NCBI RefSeq assembly: GCF_035943795.1
Contig: NZ_DASZBY010000140.1
Span: forward strand, 37,715-101,714
Direction: 5' to 3'
From: Aliidongia sp035943795
GTDB lineage: Bacteria > Pseudomonadota > Alphaproteobacteria > ATCC43930 > CGMCC-115725
Length of the DNA: 64,000 nt
Shown here: one piece after another, positions 16,567 through 25,525 of the stretch
How positions within the stretch are numbered: the first letter of the stretch is position 1
How the letters are laid out: each line of letters opens with the position of its first letter
The notes under the pieces: model-generated
What the model saw: only the letters and a program-made list of their open reading frames with translations
What the model was told of the DNA's origin: nothing
Databases searched by the model: none
Translations under genes and position numbers: made by a program

Positions 16567-18030
16567 ATGCCCCAGGACGATACAGGCCGGAAGCTGACCC
16601 ATGCGACGGGTGCGCCCGTGGTCGACAATCTCAACATCCAAACCGCCGGCCCCCGCGGCCCGGCGCTGCTCCAGGACATCTGGCTGCTCGAAAAGCTGGC
16701 GCACTTCGATCGCGAAGTGATCCCCGAGCGCCGGATGCATGCCAAGGGCGCCGGCGCCTTCGGCACCTTCACCGTTACCCACGACATCTCGCAATACACC
16801 CGGGCAAAGCTGTTCTCGGAGATCGGCAAGCAGACGCCGCTGTTCGCCCGCTTCTCGACCGTGGCCGGCGAGCGCGGCGCGGCGGACGCCGAGCGCGACA
16901 TCCGCGGCTTCGCGTTCAAATTCTATACCGAGGAAGGCAACTGGGACATCGTCGGCAACAACACGCCGGTGTTCTTCTTCCGCGACCCGATGCGCTTTCC
17001 CGACCTCAACCATGCCATCAAGCGCGATCCGCGCACCGGGCTGCGCAGCGCCGACAACAACTGGGATTTCTGGACCCTGCTGCCCGAGGCGCTACACCAG
17101 GTGACCTACGTGATGGGCGAGCGCGGCCTGCCGCGCAGCTTCCGGCACATGCATGGCTTCGGTAGCCATACCTTCAGCCTGCTGAATGCGGCCAACGAGC
17201 GGGTCTGGGTGAAGTTTCATTTCCGTACCCAGCAAGGCATCGAGAATTTCACCGATGCGGAGGCCGAGGCCGTGGTTGCCAAGGATCGCGAGAGCAGCCA
17301 GCGCGACCTGTACTACAGCATCGAAAAGGGCGATTTCCCGCGCTGGACCCTGTTCATCCAGGTCATGACCGAAAGCCAGGCGGCAACCCATCGCCATAAT
17401 CCGTTCGACCTGACTAAGGTGTGGCCGCAGGCGGAATTCCCGCTGATCGAGGTCGGTGTCGCCGAGCTGAACCGCAATGCGGAGAATTACTTCGCCGACG
17501 TCGAGCAGGCGGCGTTCTCGCCGGCAAACATCGTGCCCGGCATCGGTTTCTCGCCCGACAAGATGCTGCAGGCCCGCCTGTTCTCCTACGGCGACGCGCA
17601 GCGCTACCGGCTGGGCGTGAACTTCAACCATATTCCGGTCAACGCGCCGAAATGCCCGTACCATTCCTATCATCGCGACGGCGCGATGCGGGTCGACGGC
17701 AACGGCGGCGGCACGCCCAGCTATTTCCCCAACAGCCACGGCGAATGGGCCGACCAGCCCGGTCTGGCCGAGCCGCCGCTGCCGATCGACGGTGCGGCCG
17801 CCCATTGGGATCATCGGGTCGACGTCGACCATTACGAACAGCCAGGCAACCTGTTCCGGCTGATGACGCCGGCCCAGCAGCAGGTGCTGTTCGACAACAC
17901 GGCCCGCGCGATGGGCGATGCCGCGGTCCACATCAAGCAGCGCCACATCGCAAACTGCGCCAAGGCGGATCCCGCCTATGGCGCCGGCGTGGCGGCGTCG
18001 CTCGGCCTGCCGGTGCCGACAGAACGCTGA
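16567..18030 (+). CDS. katA: Monofunctional heme catalase
   Basis: The 487-residue enzyme breaks down hydrogen peroxide. The heme-side catalytic histidine lies in RRMHAKGAGAFGTF, the essential asparagine in WDIVGNNTPVFF, and the proximal tyrosine in ARLFSYGDAQRYRLG; the PFDLTKVWP and HRDGAMRVDGN segments are standard. Length is that of small-subunit (clade 3) catalases. GGAG at 16557-16560 sits six bases before the ATG at 16567, making this a better start than the in-frame GTG at 16555. Upstream, ATAG at 16471-16474 followed after seven bases by CGAT resembles half of an OxyR site, but the second half is out of register. A long hairpin follows the gene. Confidence 0.95.
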   Translation: MPQDDTGRKLTHATGAPVVDNLNIQTAGPRGPALLQDIWLLEKLAHFDREVIPERRMHAKGAGAFGTFTVTHDISQYTRAKLFSEIGKQTPLFARFSTVAGERGAADAERDIRGFAFKFYTEEGNWDIVGNNTPVFFFRDPMRFPDLNHAIKRDPRTGLRSADNNWDFWTLLPEALHQVTYVMGERGLPRSFRHMHGFGSHTFSLLNAANERVWVKFHFRTQQGIENFTDAEAEAVVAKDRESSQRDLYYSIEKGDFPRWTLFIQVMTESQAATHRHNPFDLTKVWPQAEFPLIEVGVAELNRNAENYFADVEQAAFSPANIVPGIGFSPDKMLQARLFSYGDAQRYRLGVNFNHIPVNAPKCPYHSYHRDGAMRVDGNGGGTPSYFPNSHGEWADQPGLAEPPLPIDGAAAHWDHRVDVDHYEQPGNLFRLMTPAQQQVLFDNTARAMGDAAVHIKQRHIANCAKADPAYGAGVAASLGLPVPTER

Positions 18031-18040
18031 TCCCGCCTGG

Positions 18041-18077
18041 CCACCCTCTTTTCCGGACGCATCGGAAAAGAGGGTGG
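18041..18077. terminator. Bidirectional terminator hairpin between catalase and SnoaL-like gene
   Basis: A perfect 15-base stem (18041-18055 with 18063-18077; arms begin CCACCCTC and end GAGGGTGG) encloses a seven-base loop. The left arm contains CTTTT and the right arm AAAAG, so on either strand the hairpin is followed by only a weak T-run. It lies between two convergent genes and should stop both transcripts. Confidence 0.75.
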
Positions 18078-18084
18078 CTTGCCG

Positions 18085-18525
18085 TCAGCTGCAGGGGCGG
18101 CCTTTAGCATCGTAATAGGCGTCGTCGCGCTTGATCAGCCCGTGGTCGAGCGTCAGGAAATTCGCGATGCGCACCTCGAAGGCCGCGCCGGGTCTCGTGC
18201 TGCGGGCGACGAACTGTATGGCGATATGCTCCCGGTCGATCACGACCGCCGTCACCTGGTCCTGGATATCGGGAACCGTCTGGAACAGGGCGGCATAGGC
18301 CTGTCGCGCGCCGGCGAGCCCGATGCGATCCTGGCAAAAGCCCGGCGAGGTCAGTACGGCGTCCGGCGCATAGAGCGCCACCACTGCTTCCAGATCGTGG
18401 CGATTGAATGTCTCGAAGCGTGCTTTCGCGATTCTCTCTGCTGCCGTCGGTGCCGACGCGGCGGACAGGGCAGGGGTAGCGGCGGCCAGCACACAAGCGA
18501 GCGCAATCAAGCTTCTCGGCGACAT
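18085..18525 (-). CDS. Exported SnoaL-like (NTF2 fold) protein
   Basis: The 146-residue protein starts with a cleavable signal peptide (LIALACVLAAATPALSAAS) and then has an NTF2/SnoaL-like fold: RIAKARFETFNRHDLEAVVA, LYAPDAVLTSPGFC, ARQAYAALFQTVPDIQDQVT and a strand-rich C-terminus ending KGRPCS. Such proteins bind small hydrophobic ligands or act as isomerases or hydrolases. Export makes a biosynthetic cyclase role unlikely and suggests a periplasmic binding or detoxifying function. Two cysteines (C64 and C145 approximately) could form a disulfide. It is convergent with catalase. Confidence 0.8.
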   Translation of the reverse strand: MSPRSLIALACVLAAATPALSAASAPTAAERIAKARFETFNRHDLEAVVALYAPDAVLTSPGFCQDRIGLAGARQAYAALFQTVPDIQDQVTAVVIDREHIAIQFVARSTRPGAAFEVRIANFLTLDHGLIKRDDAYYDAKGRPCS

Positions 18526-18758
18526 GAGATTTCTCCGTCCGATACGTTCTTCCAGCGGACGGTCGCGTCGTCCCAGGGTTCGAGCGGCACGATACCTCAG
18601 TCGGCAGCTTCCAAAAAGGCCTCAGCGCAGCTTTCGGTTGAGATCTTCGTTCCTCCAGCCGTGGCCCTTCGGGCGGCCGTCCAGAATCCGGCTTTGATGA
18701 TGACGGCGTGCTGCCGTATGTTTGCGGCCGGGGCGAGCGTTACGGGGCTGGGATCGAG

Positions 18759-19874
18759 ATGCAGATTTCGCGACAGCGGTTTCTGGCCGGAGCGCTCGCG
18801 GGAGTGGCATCGCTTGCGTTGTCGCCGGGCCTCGTCCGTGGCGCGGCATTTCGCCCGATGCGGGCGATCTTCGTCAATCCCGGCCGGTCCAATGAAGATT
18901 TCTGGGTCAGCGTCAGTGCGGTCATGCGCGCTGCGGCCGCCGATCTCGCCATCCATCTCGACATCGTCTATGGCGAGCGTTCGGTGCTCTACACCCAACA
19001 GGTCGCGCTCGAACGGATTGCCGTGGCGGAACCTGGCGACTATCTGCTGGTCGGCAACGAACAGCACAGCGCCGGCCCGATCCTGGAGGCCGGCCTGGCG
19101 CGCGCGCTCCGATGCCTGATCGTGTTCAACGGCTTCGTCGGCGACGAGGTCGCGCGCTACGGCGGCCCGCGGCAGAAGTTCCCGAATTTCCTGGGCGAGC
19201 TGCTTGCCGACAATGTTGCCGCCGGGTCGGAGATCGCACGCGGCCTCATCGCGGCCGCCAAACGCGCCGGGGCGCCGCTTCACGTCGTCGGCATCAACGG
19301 CAACGTGGAGACGCCCGCGGCCGCCGACCGCGAGATCGGGCTGCGTCAAGCCACGGCCGGGATCGCCGGTCTGACGTTGGGCCAGGTGCTCACCTCGGAC
19401 TGGACGCGGGAGGAAGGGCGGCAGCGCGCCGCCGGACTGCTCGATCGCTATCCGGAGACCAGCATCGTGTGGTGCGCCAACGATCCGATCGCGCTCGGCG
19501 CGCTCGACGTGGCACTGCAGCGCGGCCGCCGGCCGGGACGCGACATCTTCATCGGTGGGCTCAACTGGTCGTCGGACGCGATCGCGGCCATTCAGTCCGG
19601 CCATCTGGAGCTCAGCCTCGGCGGCCATTTCCTGCTCGGCGGCTGGGCGCTGGTTCTGCTGCGCGACTATCACGAGGGCCTGGATTTCGCAGAAGTGCCC
19701 GGCGGACTCTCGCAATCCGTGCCGTTCGGCGCGCTCGATCGCAGCAATATCGACAGCTGGGTCGGGCGATATGACGGATCCGACTGGTCGGCAATAAGAT
19801 TTCAACGTTTTTCGCATTATCTGAGCGGTGCGCGTGGACCTTACGATTTCTCCCTGCCGGCCGTGCTTGGCTGA
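18759..19874 (+). CDS. Periplasmic substrate-binding protein of the sugar/LacI-like fold
   Basis: This 371-residue protein has a signal peptide preceded by SRQRFLAGALAGVASLAL, with a possible twin-arginine-like basic start. It then has a type I periplasmic-binding fold: AIFVNPGRSNEDFWVSVSAV, TSIVWCANDPIALGALDVAL, then GRDIFIGGLNWSSDAIAAIQ and a short SLGGHFLLGG. The ANDPIALGALDAL stretch is typical of ribose-binding-like proteins. No permease or ATPase gene is near. It heads an operon with a cupredoxin-like protein, an EAL-domain membrane protein and a beta-barrel, so it is more likely a ligand sensor than a transporter component. Start chosen at the signal peptide. Confidence 0.85.
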   Translation: MQISRQRFLAGALAGVASLALSPGLVRGAAFRPMRAIFVNPGRSNEDFWVSVSAVMRAAAADLAIHLDIVYGERSVLYTQQVALERIAVAEPGDYLLVGNEQHSAGPILEAGLARALRCLIVFNGFVGDEVARYGGPRQKFPNFLGELLADNVAAGSEIARGLIAAAKRAGAPLHVVGINGNVETPAAADREIGLRQATAGIAGLTLGQVLTSDWTREEGRQRAAGLLDRYPETSIVWCANDPIALGALDVALQRGRRPGRDIFIGGLNWSSDAIAAIQSGHLELSLGGHFLLGGWALVLLRDYHEGLDFAEVPGGLSQSVPFGALDRSNIDSWVGRYDGSDWSAIRFQRFSHYLSGARGPYDFSLPAVLG

Positions 19875-19976
19875 CCTGGTGCCTCCGAACACCGAAATGT
19901 GAAAGCTGGAGGGGTTTCGACTGTCGTTCGCGAAGGTTGTGTAGCTGCCGAATTCGTCGCGATGGATGGTTTGCGT

Positions 19977-20642
19977 ATGAACAAGAATTTTGGCCTGGTC
20001 CTGCTGCTGGGGCTGCCGGTTTTGGCGCTCGTGCCCGCGGTGCGCCCGGCCGATGCCGCGCAGGTGCAGGCCCGGGTCAGCGACGAGCACGGCAAGCCGG
20101 TCGCCGACGCGGTGGTCACGCTGGTGCCGGCCGACACCGCGGTTCCGTCGCCCGATCTGGTGCCGTCGCGCGCGACGGCGGTCGTCGATCAGCGCGACGA
20201 GACTTTCGTGCCCTATGTCGTCGTCGTGGCGAAGGGTGGAACGGTGGTCTTCCGCAACAGCGACAAGACGCGCCACCACGTCTATTCCTTTTCGCCGATC
20301 AAGCAGTTCGAGTTCGTGCTCAGTCCCGGCGACAGTTCCGCGCCGGTCGCATTCGATGCGCCCGGCATTGCCGCCATCGGCTGCAACATCCACGATTTCA
20401 TGACGGCCTTCGTCTATGTCGCCGACACGCCGTTCGTGGCGCAGACCGATCGCGACGGCCATGCCATGATCGCCGATCTGCCGCCCGGCAGCTACAGCGC
20501 GCGGATCTGGCATCCGCTGCTCCGGCCGTCGGCCGCGCTCCCGGCGCAGACCATCCAGGTTCCGGACGGCGGCGCGGAGCTTTCGAGCACGCTGTCGCTG
20601 ATGGCGCCGCCGCACCGCGATCACGAACACGGGCTCTACTAG
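19977..20642 (+). CDS. Cupredoxin-like periplasmic protein (methylamine-utilisation type)
   Basis: The 221-residue protein has a signal peptide (FGLVLLLGLPVLALVPAV) and a cupredoxin-like domain. The putative type 1 copper ligands are a histidine in DKTRHHVYSF, C136 and H139 in GCNIHDFM, and M142. A carboxypeptidase-regulatory-like segment (SDEHGKPVADAVVTLVPA) precedes, and a similar beta-rich region follows (DRDGHAMIADLPPGSYSARI). Many genomes annotate this family as 'methylamine utilisation protein', but no methylamine dehydrogenase genes are present here. In this operon it lies between the binding protein and the EAL sensor, so it may sense copper or carry electrons in the periplasm. It starts at the ATG at 19977, where the signal peptide begins. 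Confidence 0.82.
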   Translation: MNKNFGLVLLLGLPVLALVPAVRPADAAQVQARVSDEHGKPVADAVVTLVPADTAVPSPDLVPSRATAVVDQRDETFVPYVVVVAKGGTVVFRNSDKTRHHVYSFSPIKQFEFVLSPGDSSAPVAFDAPGIAAIGCNIHDFMTAFVYVADTPFVAQTDRDGHAMIADLPPGSYSARIWHPLLRPSAALPAQTIQVPDGGAELSSTLSLMAPPHRDHEHGLY

Positions 20643-20643
20643 C

Positions 20644-23022
20644 ATGACCCGGATCGGACGCCGCATGGGCTTTCGCCGCCGTCTGACGGTCTTCCTGATG
20701 ACGACCCTCGTGCTCGTCCAGGCGCTGACGGCAGCCTCGGTCTACACCTTCACCCGCGCGACCCTGATCGAACAGGGCAAGGGCCAGCTCGCCGATGCCG
20801 CCGGCCTGTTCGTGCGCCAGCTCGACGAAATCGGCACCCAGGTCGCGTCCGACGTCCAGGTCCTGGCGCTCGACTTCGCGCTGCGTCAGGCCATCGCCCA
20901 GCGCGAACACCAGACCGTGTTGTCGGCGCTCCGCAACCATGGAGGACGAGTCGGCGCCGCGCGAATGATGCTGGTCGGCCTCGACGGTGCGGTCGAGGTC
21001 GATACCGCCCAGCCCGGTGACACGGCTTCGCCTGTGCCGTTCGCCTTTCCGGGAATGATCGACGCCGCCGCGGTCAGCGGGCGGGGCGCATCGGTCGTCG
21101 CGATCGGCGGCCAGGCCTTCTGGATGGTCGTGGTGCCGGTGAAGGCGCCGGTGCCGATCGCCTTCATCGCGGTCTGCGTGCCGCTGAACGACGCCTTGCT
21201 GAACAAGCTGCAGGGACTGGCGGCCCTGCCCAAGGCAATCGAACTGACGTTGGAGGACGGGGGTGCCTGGCGGCCGGTCGCCGGCACTGCGCCCCTGCTG
21301 CTCGATCATCTGCCGAAACCCGGCGCGGCATTGCCCGCCGGTCCGTTGCAGACCGTCGTGCAAGGCAACGAGGAACTGGTGCTGGCCGCACCGCTCGCCA
21401 CGCCGGGCGGCAGCCCGCGCGTCGTGGCGGTGCTGGGCTATTCGCTGGACGAGGCCTTGCGGCAATATCAGCCGATCATGGTCGCGATCGGCGTGCTGCT
21501 GGCGCTGGGCCTCATTCTGGCGCTGGCCGGCGCCATGCTGGTCGCGCGCAGCGTCGCACGGCCCGTCGAACTGCTCGCCGCCGCGACGCGGCGGTTCGAG
21601 GCCGGAGATTATACGCCGCCGCCGCTGCTGCCCCAGGAAGACGAGATCGGCCAGCTGAGCGCCGGGCTCGGCAGCATGGCGCGCGCGATCGGCGAGCGCG
21701 AGGAGCGCATCCGCCACCAGGCGGCCCACGATCCGACGACCGGCTTGCTGAACCGGTCGGCATTCGAGGCGGCACTCGCCCCCGTGCTGGCCGCGCGGCA
21801 CATGTCGGGCGCCTTGGTGATCGTCGGCCTTGCCCGCCTGCAGGAAATCGTCAACACCGTCGGCCGCGAGATCGGCGATCGGCTGCTGAGGGACGCCGGC
21901 GAACGCCTGACCGCGCTCATCGCCGAGGCCGGCCGCGTGCAGGTGGGGGCGGTGGGCGAGCGGTCCTTCGCTCTGTTCCTGCCGGGCCTCGACGAATATG
22001 CCGTCCGTGCCTGGGCCGAACGGATCACCCAGCTGTTCGATCGGCCGTACCAGGAGGGCGACCTGACGATCGATAGCGCCGCCGTCGTCGGCATCGCGCT
22101 GGCGCCGGTCCATGGCCAGTCGACCGCGGAGTTGCTGCTGCACGCCGATGTGGCGCTGATGATGGCGATCGGGTCGGAAACCCGCGTGGCGGTCTATGAT
22201 CCCACCATCGATCCCCATCGGGCCGACCATCTGTCGCTGATGAGCGACCTGCGCGAAGCGATGGATCAGAATACCCTCGAGCTGTTCTACCAGCCGAAGC
22301 TCGACCTGGCCGCCGGACGGATCAGCGGGGCCGAGGCGCTGGTCCGCTGGCGCCACTCCAAGCGCGGCTTCGTCCCACCCGACACGTTCATCGGCCTGGC
22401 CGAGGAGACCGGCAACATTCAGCGCCTGACCCGCTGGGTGCTCGACGTCGGCATCGCCCAGGCTGCGGCCTGGCGGCAGAAGGGCCTCGCGCTCAAGATC
22501 GCGATCAATTTGTCCGTGCGCGATCTCGCCGACGAAGGATTGCCCGAACGGGTGGCGAACCTGCTGGCGACCCACGGCGTCCCGGCCGACAACCTGGTGC
22601 TGGAAGTGACCGAAAGCGCCATCATGGGCAAGCCGGACACGGCCATCGCCGTCCTGCGCCGGCTGGCAAATCAGGGCGTGGTGCTGTCGGTCGATGATTT
22701 CGGCGTCGGGCAATCCTCGCTCAGCTATCTACGCCGGCTGCCGGTGCGCGAGCTCAAGATCGACAAGAGCTTCATCCTCAAGCTGGCCGAGACGCCGGAC
22801 GACCGCACGATCGTACAGTCCGTGGTCGAGCTGGGCCATCGCCTGGGCTACAGCGTCACGGCGGAGGGCATCGAAGACGAGGCGACCCTGGCGCTGCTGG
22901 CGGGCTACGGCTGCGACCATGGCCAGGGCTACCACATTGCCAAGCCGATGCCGGCCGACGTCTTCAACCGTTTCCTGAATGACGCGCGCTGGCGCGGCAA
23001 GCGGCTGCAGGAAGCGTCATGA
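20644..23022 (+). CDS. Membrane CACHE-like/HAMP sensor with degenerate GGDEF and EAL domains
   Basis: The 792-residue protein has a first membrane helix at about residues 15-35, a periplasmic CACHE-like sensor to about 275, a second helix (IGVLLALGLILALAGAMLVA) and HAMP. A GGDEF domain follows whose signature is replaced by GERSF at 438-442, so cyclase activity is unlikely. The EAL domain is intact: E564 in AEALVRW, then LEVTESAIM and DDFGVGQSSLSYLRR, then KIDKSFI. The protein should hydrolyse cyclic di-GMP, perhaps controlled by its periplasmic sensor and by GTP at the degenerate domain. It starts one base after the preceding stop, and its end overlaps the porin gene by four bases. Confidence 0.92.
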   Translation: MTRIGRRMGFRRRLTVFLMTTLVLVQALTAASVYTFTRATLIEQGKGQLADAAGLFVRQLDEIGTQVASDVQVLALDFALRQAIAQREHQTVLSALRNHGGRVGAARMMLVGLDGAVEVDTAQPGDTASPVPFAFPGMIDAAAVSGRGASVVAIGGQAFWMVVVPVKAPVPIAFIAVCVPLNDALLNKLQGLAALPKAIELTLEDGGAWRPVAGTAPLLLDHLPKPGAALPAGPLQTVVQGNEELVLAAPLATPGGSPRVVAVLGYSLDEALRQYQPIMVAIGVLLALGLILALAGAMLVARSVARPVELLAAATRRFEAGDYTPPPLLPQEDEIGQLSAGLGSMARAIGEREERIRHQAAHDPTTGLLNRSAFEAALAPVLAARHMSGALVIVGLARLQEIVNTVGREIGDRLLRDAGERLTALIAEAGRVQVGAVGERSFALFLPGLDEYAVRAWAERITQLFDRPYQEGDLTIDSAAVVGIALAPVHGQSTAELLLHADVALMMAIGSETRVAVYDPTIDPHRADHLSLMSDLREAMDQNTLELFYQPKLDLAAGRISGAEALVRWRHSKRGFVPPDTFIGLAEETGNIQRLTRWVLDVGIAQAAAWRQKGLALKIAINLSVRDLADEGLPERVANLLATHGVPADNLVLEVTESAIMGKPDTAIAVLRRLANQGVVLSVDDFGVGQSSLSYLRRLPVRELKIDKSFILKLAETPDDRTIVQSVVELGHRLGYSVTAEGIEDEATLALLAGYGCDHGQGYHIAKPMPADVFNRFLNDARWRGKRLQEAS

Positions 23023-24227
23023 CCGATCGGTGGCGAGCGGCAGGGCTCGCCATCTGGCTTCTCGCGACAGGGGCCGATCAGGCGCAGGCGTTCGATCTCG
23101 ACGATCTTCACCTCGACGGTTTCGTGGACGGCCGCCTGGTCCAGCCGGGCGACGAGCAGAGCTGGATCAAGGGCGGCCTCGGCAAGCTGCGCTACGGCGG
23201 CGGCCGGTTCGAGCCCGGAGCCGGCGGCGTCGTCCTGGTGCCATGGGTGCAGATCACGCCGGCCCTGACGGGGGTGCTGGACCTGCGCTACGATCCCGGG
23301 CAGCGCGACATCGTCGGGGCCGACGAGGCGTATCTGCGCTATCGGCCGGTCTCGACCACCGCCTGGCGCTGGTCGGTCAAGGCCGGTGCGTTCTTCCCGC
23401 CGATCTCCCTCGAAGGCACCGGCGTCGGCTGGACCAGTCCCTGGACCGTGACGCCCTCGGCGATCAACAGTTGGGTTGGCGAGGAGCTGCGCACGATCGG
23501 CGTCGAGCCGACGCTGGAATGGCGTGGCGATGCCGGCATGCTGACGGCGACGGCTGCGATCTTCGGGGTCAACAGCGCTGCCGGCACCTTGCTCGCGTCC
23601 AGCGGCTGGAACCTGTCGGACACCATCACGCCGCTGGGTGGCCGGGTGCGCCTGCCCAACCTGTTCGGACCGGAATCGACCAGCCGCACCTTCGACGAGG
23701 ACGACAATCGCCCCGGCTGGTACGCCGGTGCCACCTGGAAGATGCCGGCCTACGGCGAGCTTTCGGTGCTGCGCTACGACAATGACGCCAATCTCGACGC
23801 CAGCCTGCACGACAAGCCATGGCATACCCGATTCTGGAGCTTGGGCGCCAGGTCGGAGCTGGACGACTTGACCTTCCTCGCCCAGGGTATGCTGGGCGAT
23901 ACCGGCGTCGCCTACGACCCGGTTGGCTCGACTACGACCCACTTCTATGCCGCCTATGTGCTGGTCGGCTGGCAGCGGGACGACTGGCGCGTCGCCGGGC
24001 GGATCGACCGGTTCGGCACCGGGGGCTTCAACGACGATTTCGACAGGAACCTCGGCGAACACGGCATGGCCGGCACGCTCGCCGTCACTTGGCGGCCGCT
24101 CGACTGGCTGCGCCTGACCGGTGAGGCGCTGCGCATCGACAGTACGCGCAACGCCCGCCTTGGCACAGGCCTGGCGCCCCGCTCGGTCGACGACCAATTC
24201 CAACTGGCTGCGCGCCTGTTCTTCTGA
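23019..24227 (+). CDS. Outer-membrane beta-barrel protein
   Basis: The 402-residue protein has a signal peptide (AAGLAIWLLATGADQAQA) and alternating hydrophobic and polar residues throughout, as in strands of a beta-barrel (for example LTGVLDLRYDPG, GELSVLRYDNDANL, DWRVAGRIDRFG). It ends ARLFF, a C-terminal phenylalanine that suits BAM-dependent insertion. It resembles porin-like proteins but I cannot place it in a named family. The ATG overlaps the stop of the EAL gene (ATGA), so the two are translationally coupled. In context it may be the outer-membrane channel or partner for whatever the binding protein and cupredoxin recognise. Confidence 0.82.
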   Translation: MTDRWRAAGLAIWLLATGADQAQAFDLDDLHLDGFVDGRLVQPGDEQSWIKGGLGKLRYGGGRFEPGAGGVVLVPWVQITPALTGVLDLRYDPGQRDIVGADEAYLRYRPVSTTAWRWSVKAGAFFPPISLEGTGVGWTSPWTVTPSAINSWVGEELRTIGVEPTLEWRGDAGMLTATAAIFGVNSAAGTLLASSGWNLSDTITPLGGRVRLPNLFGPESTSRTFDEDDNRPGWYAGATWKMPAYGELSVLRYDNDANLDASLHDKPWHTRFWSLGARSELDDLTFLAQGMLGDTGVAYDPVGSTTTHFYAAYVLVGWQRDDWRVAGRIDRFGTGGFNDDFDRNLGEHGMAGTLAVTWRPLDWLRLTGEALRIDSTRNARLGTGLAPRSVDDQFQLAARLFF

Positions 24228-24301
24228 TCGGCGCTTCAACCCGTCGGCAAGAGACCATCGATAGGCTATCGTGGCCTCCCGGCCCAAAGGGGAGAACCGA
24301 T

Positions 24302-25459
24302 TTGACCAGCGCTTGTACGGTCGACGAACTCAAGGCGGAGGTCGACCGACTGCTCGATCGATACGAACGCGCCGAGATCAAGGACGGGCGACTGCTCGAG
24401 CCGCCGGAGACACGGGATATCGCGTTGGAGGGGCGTCCCGTTGCGCTCCTCGGCGCCGGCGCCGCCTTCCCGCAGGAGTTCGTCCGGCATCTCGTGGAGA
24501 GACACCACGTCGTCGCCCTGGTCGACAATGTCCGCATCGGCGAGGCTCGCTACGAGAGGGAGTTCGTCGGCGACGCAGCGTTCCTCGACGTGGCTCACCG
24601 GGCGCCCGATCTGGTCGCCGTCATGTGCTGCGCCAGCGACGGCGCCGTCGCGCATTTCGCGGCGCTGGCGGCGCGGGCCGGCGTGCCGGTGCTGAGTCTG
24701 TTCCAGGCGATGCGGCGCGAGGGACTGCTGTCCCACGGCCGGGCCCACGGTGTCGTGGAAACGATCGAAACCCTGGCGCATGCCAATCCGCACCTGGACC
24801 GGTTCGCGGACGAGCTCAGTCTCAGGACCTACTATTGCCTGCTGCTCCACCGGCTGTCCTGGTCACGCCACTGGCTCGACATGGTGCGTTTTCACTACGA
24901 CGAGATGTATTTCGGTTCGGGCATCTTTCCGCTGTCGCACTCGGAAATCCTGGTCGACGGCGGTGCCTTCGACGGCGATTCGATCCGGGCCTTCGACCGG
25001 TTCACCGGTGGGGAGGCGACCCATATCCACGCCTTCGAGCCGGACGGACAGAGTGCCGCGGCCCTGCGCCACAATTTTGCGGGCCGGTCGAATTTGACGC
25101 TGGTCGAGGCGGGCCTCTGGTCCGAGACGACCCGCTTGTCCTTCCGCAGCGACGGCTCGCTCGGCAGCAACCTCAGCACCGCCGGAACCATCACGGTGCC
25201 GGTCGTGGCCTTGGACGACCGGGGCATCGACGACGCGACCCTCATCAAGCTGGACATCGAGGGCGCCGAGGTGCCGGCGCTGAACGGCGCGCGCGACACT
25301 ATCCGCCGCTGCGCCCCGAAACTGGCGGTGTGCGCGTATCACCTCGCCGATGATCTTCTGCAGATCCCGCGGACCATTCTCGCCATCCGGCCGGAGTATC
25401 GCCTGTTCCTGCGGCACTATTCGCCGTGGATGACCGACACTGTCGTCTACGCCGTCTGA
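24302..25459 (+). CDS. FkbM-family methyltransferase with an N-terminal Rossmann-like domain
   Basis: The 385-residue protein has a C-terminal SAM-dependent methyltransferase of the FkbM family: LVDGGAFDGDSIRAFDRFTG near residue 218, HAFEPDGQSAAALRHNF, and LIKLDIEGAEVPALNGARDT. The first 190 residues have an unrelated Rossmann-like pattern (RPVALLGAGAAFPQEFVRHL, then AVMCCASDGAVAHFAALAAR), seen in some alphaproteobacterial members. FkbM proteins methylate oxygen on sugars or polyketides, here probably an envelope glycan. Translation begins at TTG 24302 with GGGGAG seven bases upstream. The gene follows the EAL/porin operon after 74 bases but may have its own promoter. Confidence 0.85.
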   Translation: MTSACTVDELKAEVDRLLDRYERAEIKDGRLLEPPETRDIALEGRPVALLGAGAAFPQEFVRHLVERHHVVALVDNVRIGEARYEREFVGDAAFLDVAHRAPDLVAVMCCASDGAVAHFAALAARAGVPVLSLFQAMRREGLLSHGRAHGVVETIETLAHANPHLDRFADELSLRTYYCLLLHRLSWSRHWLDMVRFHYDEMYFGSGIFPLSHSEILVDGGAFDGDSIRAFDRFTGGEATHIHAFEPDGQSAAALRHNFAGRSNLTLVEAGLWSETTRLSFRSDGSLGSNLSTAGTITVPVVALDDRGIDDATLIKLDIEGAEVPALNGARDTIRRCAPKLAVCAYHLADDLLQIPRTILAIRPEYRLFLRHYSPWMTDTVVYAV

Positions 25460-25525
25460 TCGTGCGTCGGCGCGAGGCGGAGGACCGTTGTCCGGGCTTC
25501 CGATCTCACGACGATGCTCGAGGGT

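Noticed and set aside
18597..20666. Long minus-strand frame of 689 codons opposite the binding protein and cupredoxin genes
   Set aside because: Shadow of real genes on the plus strand; composition is typical of reverse-complement frames.
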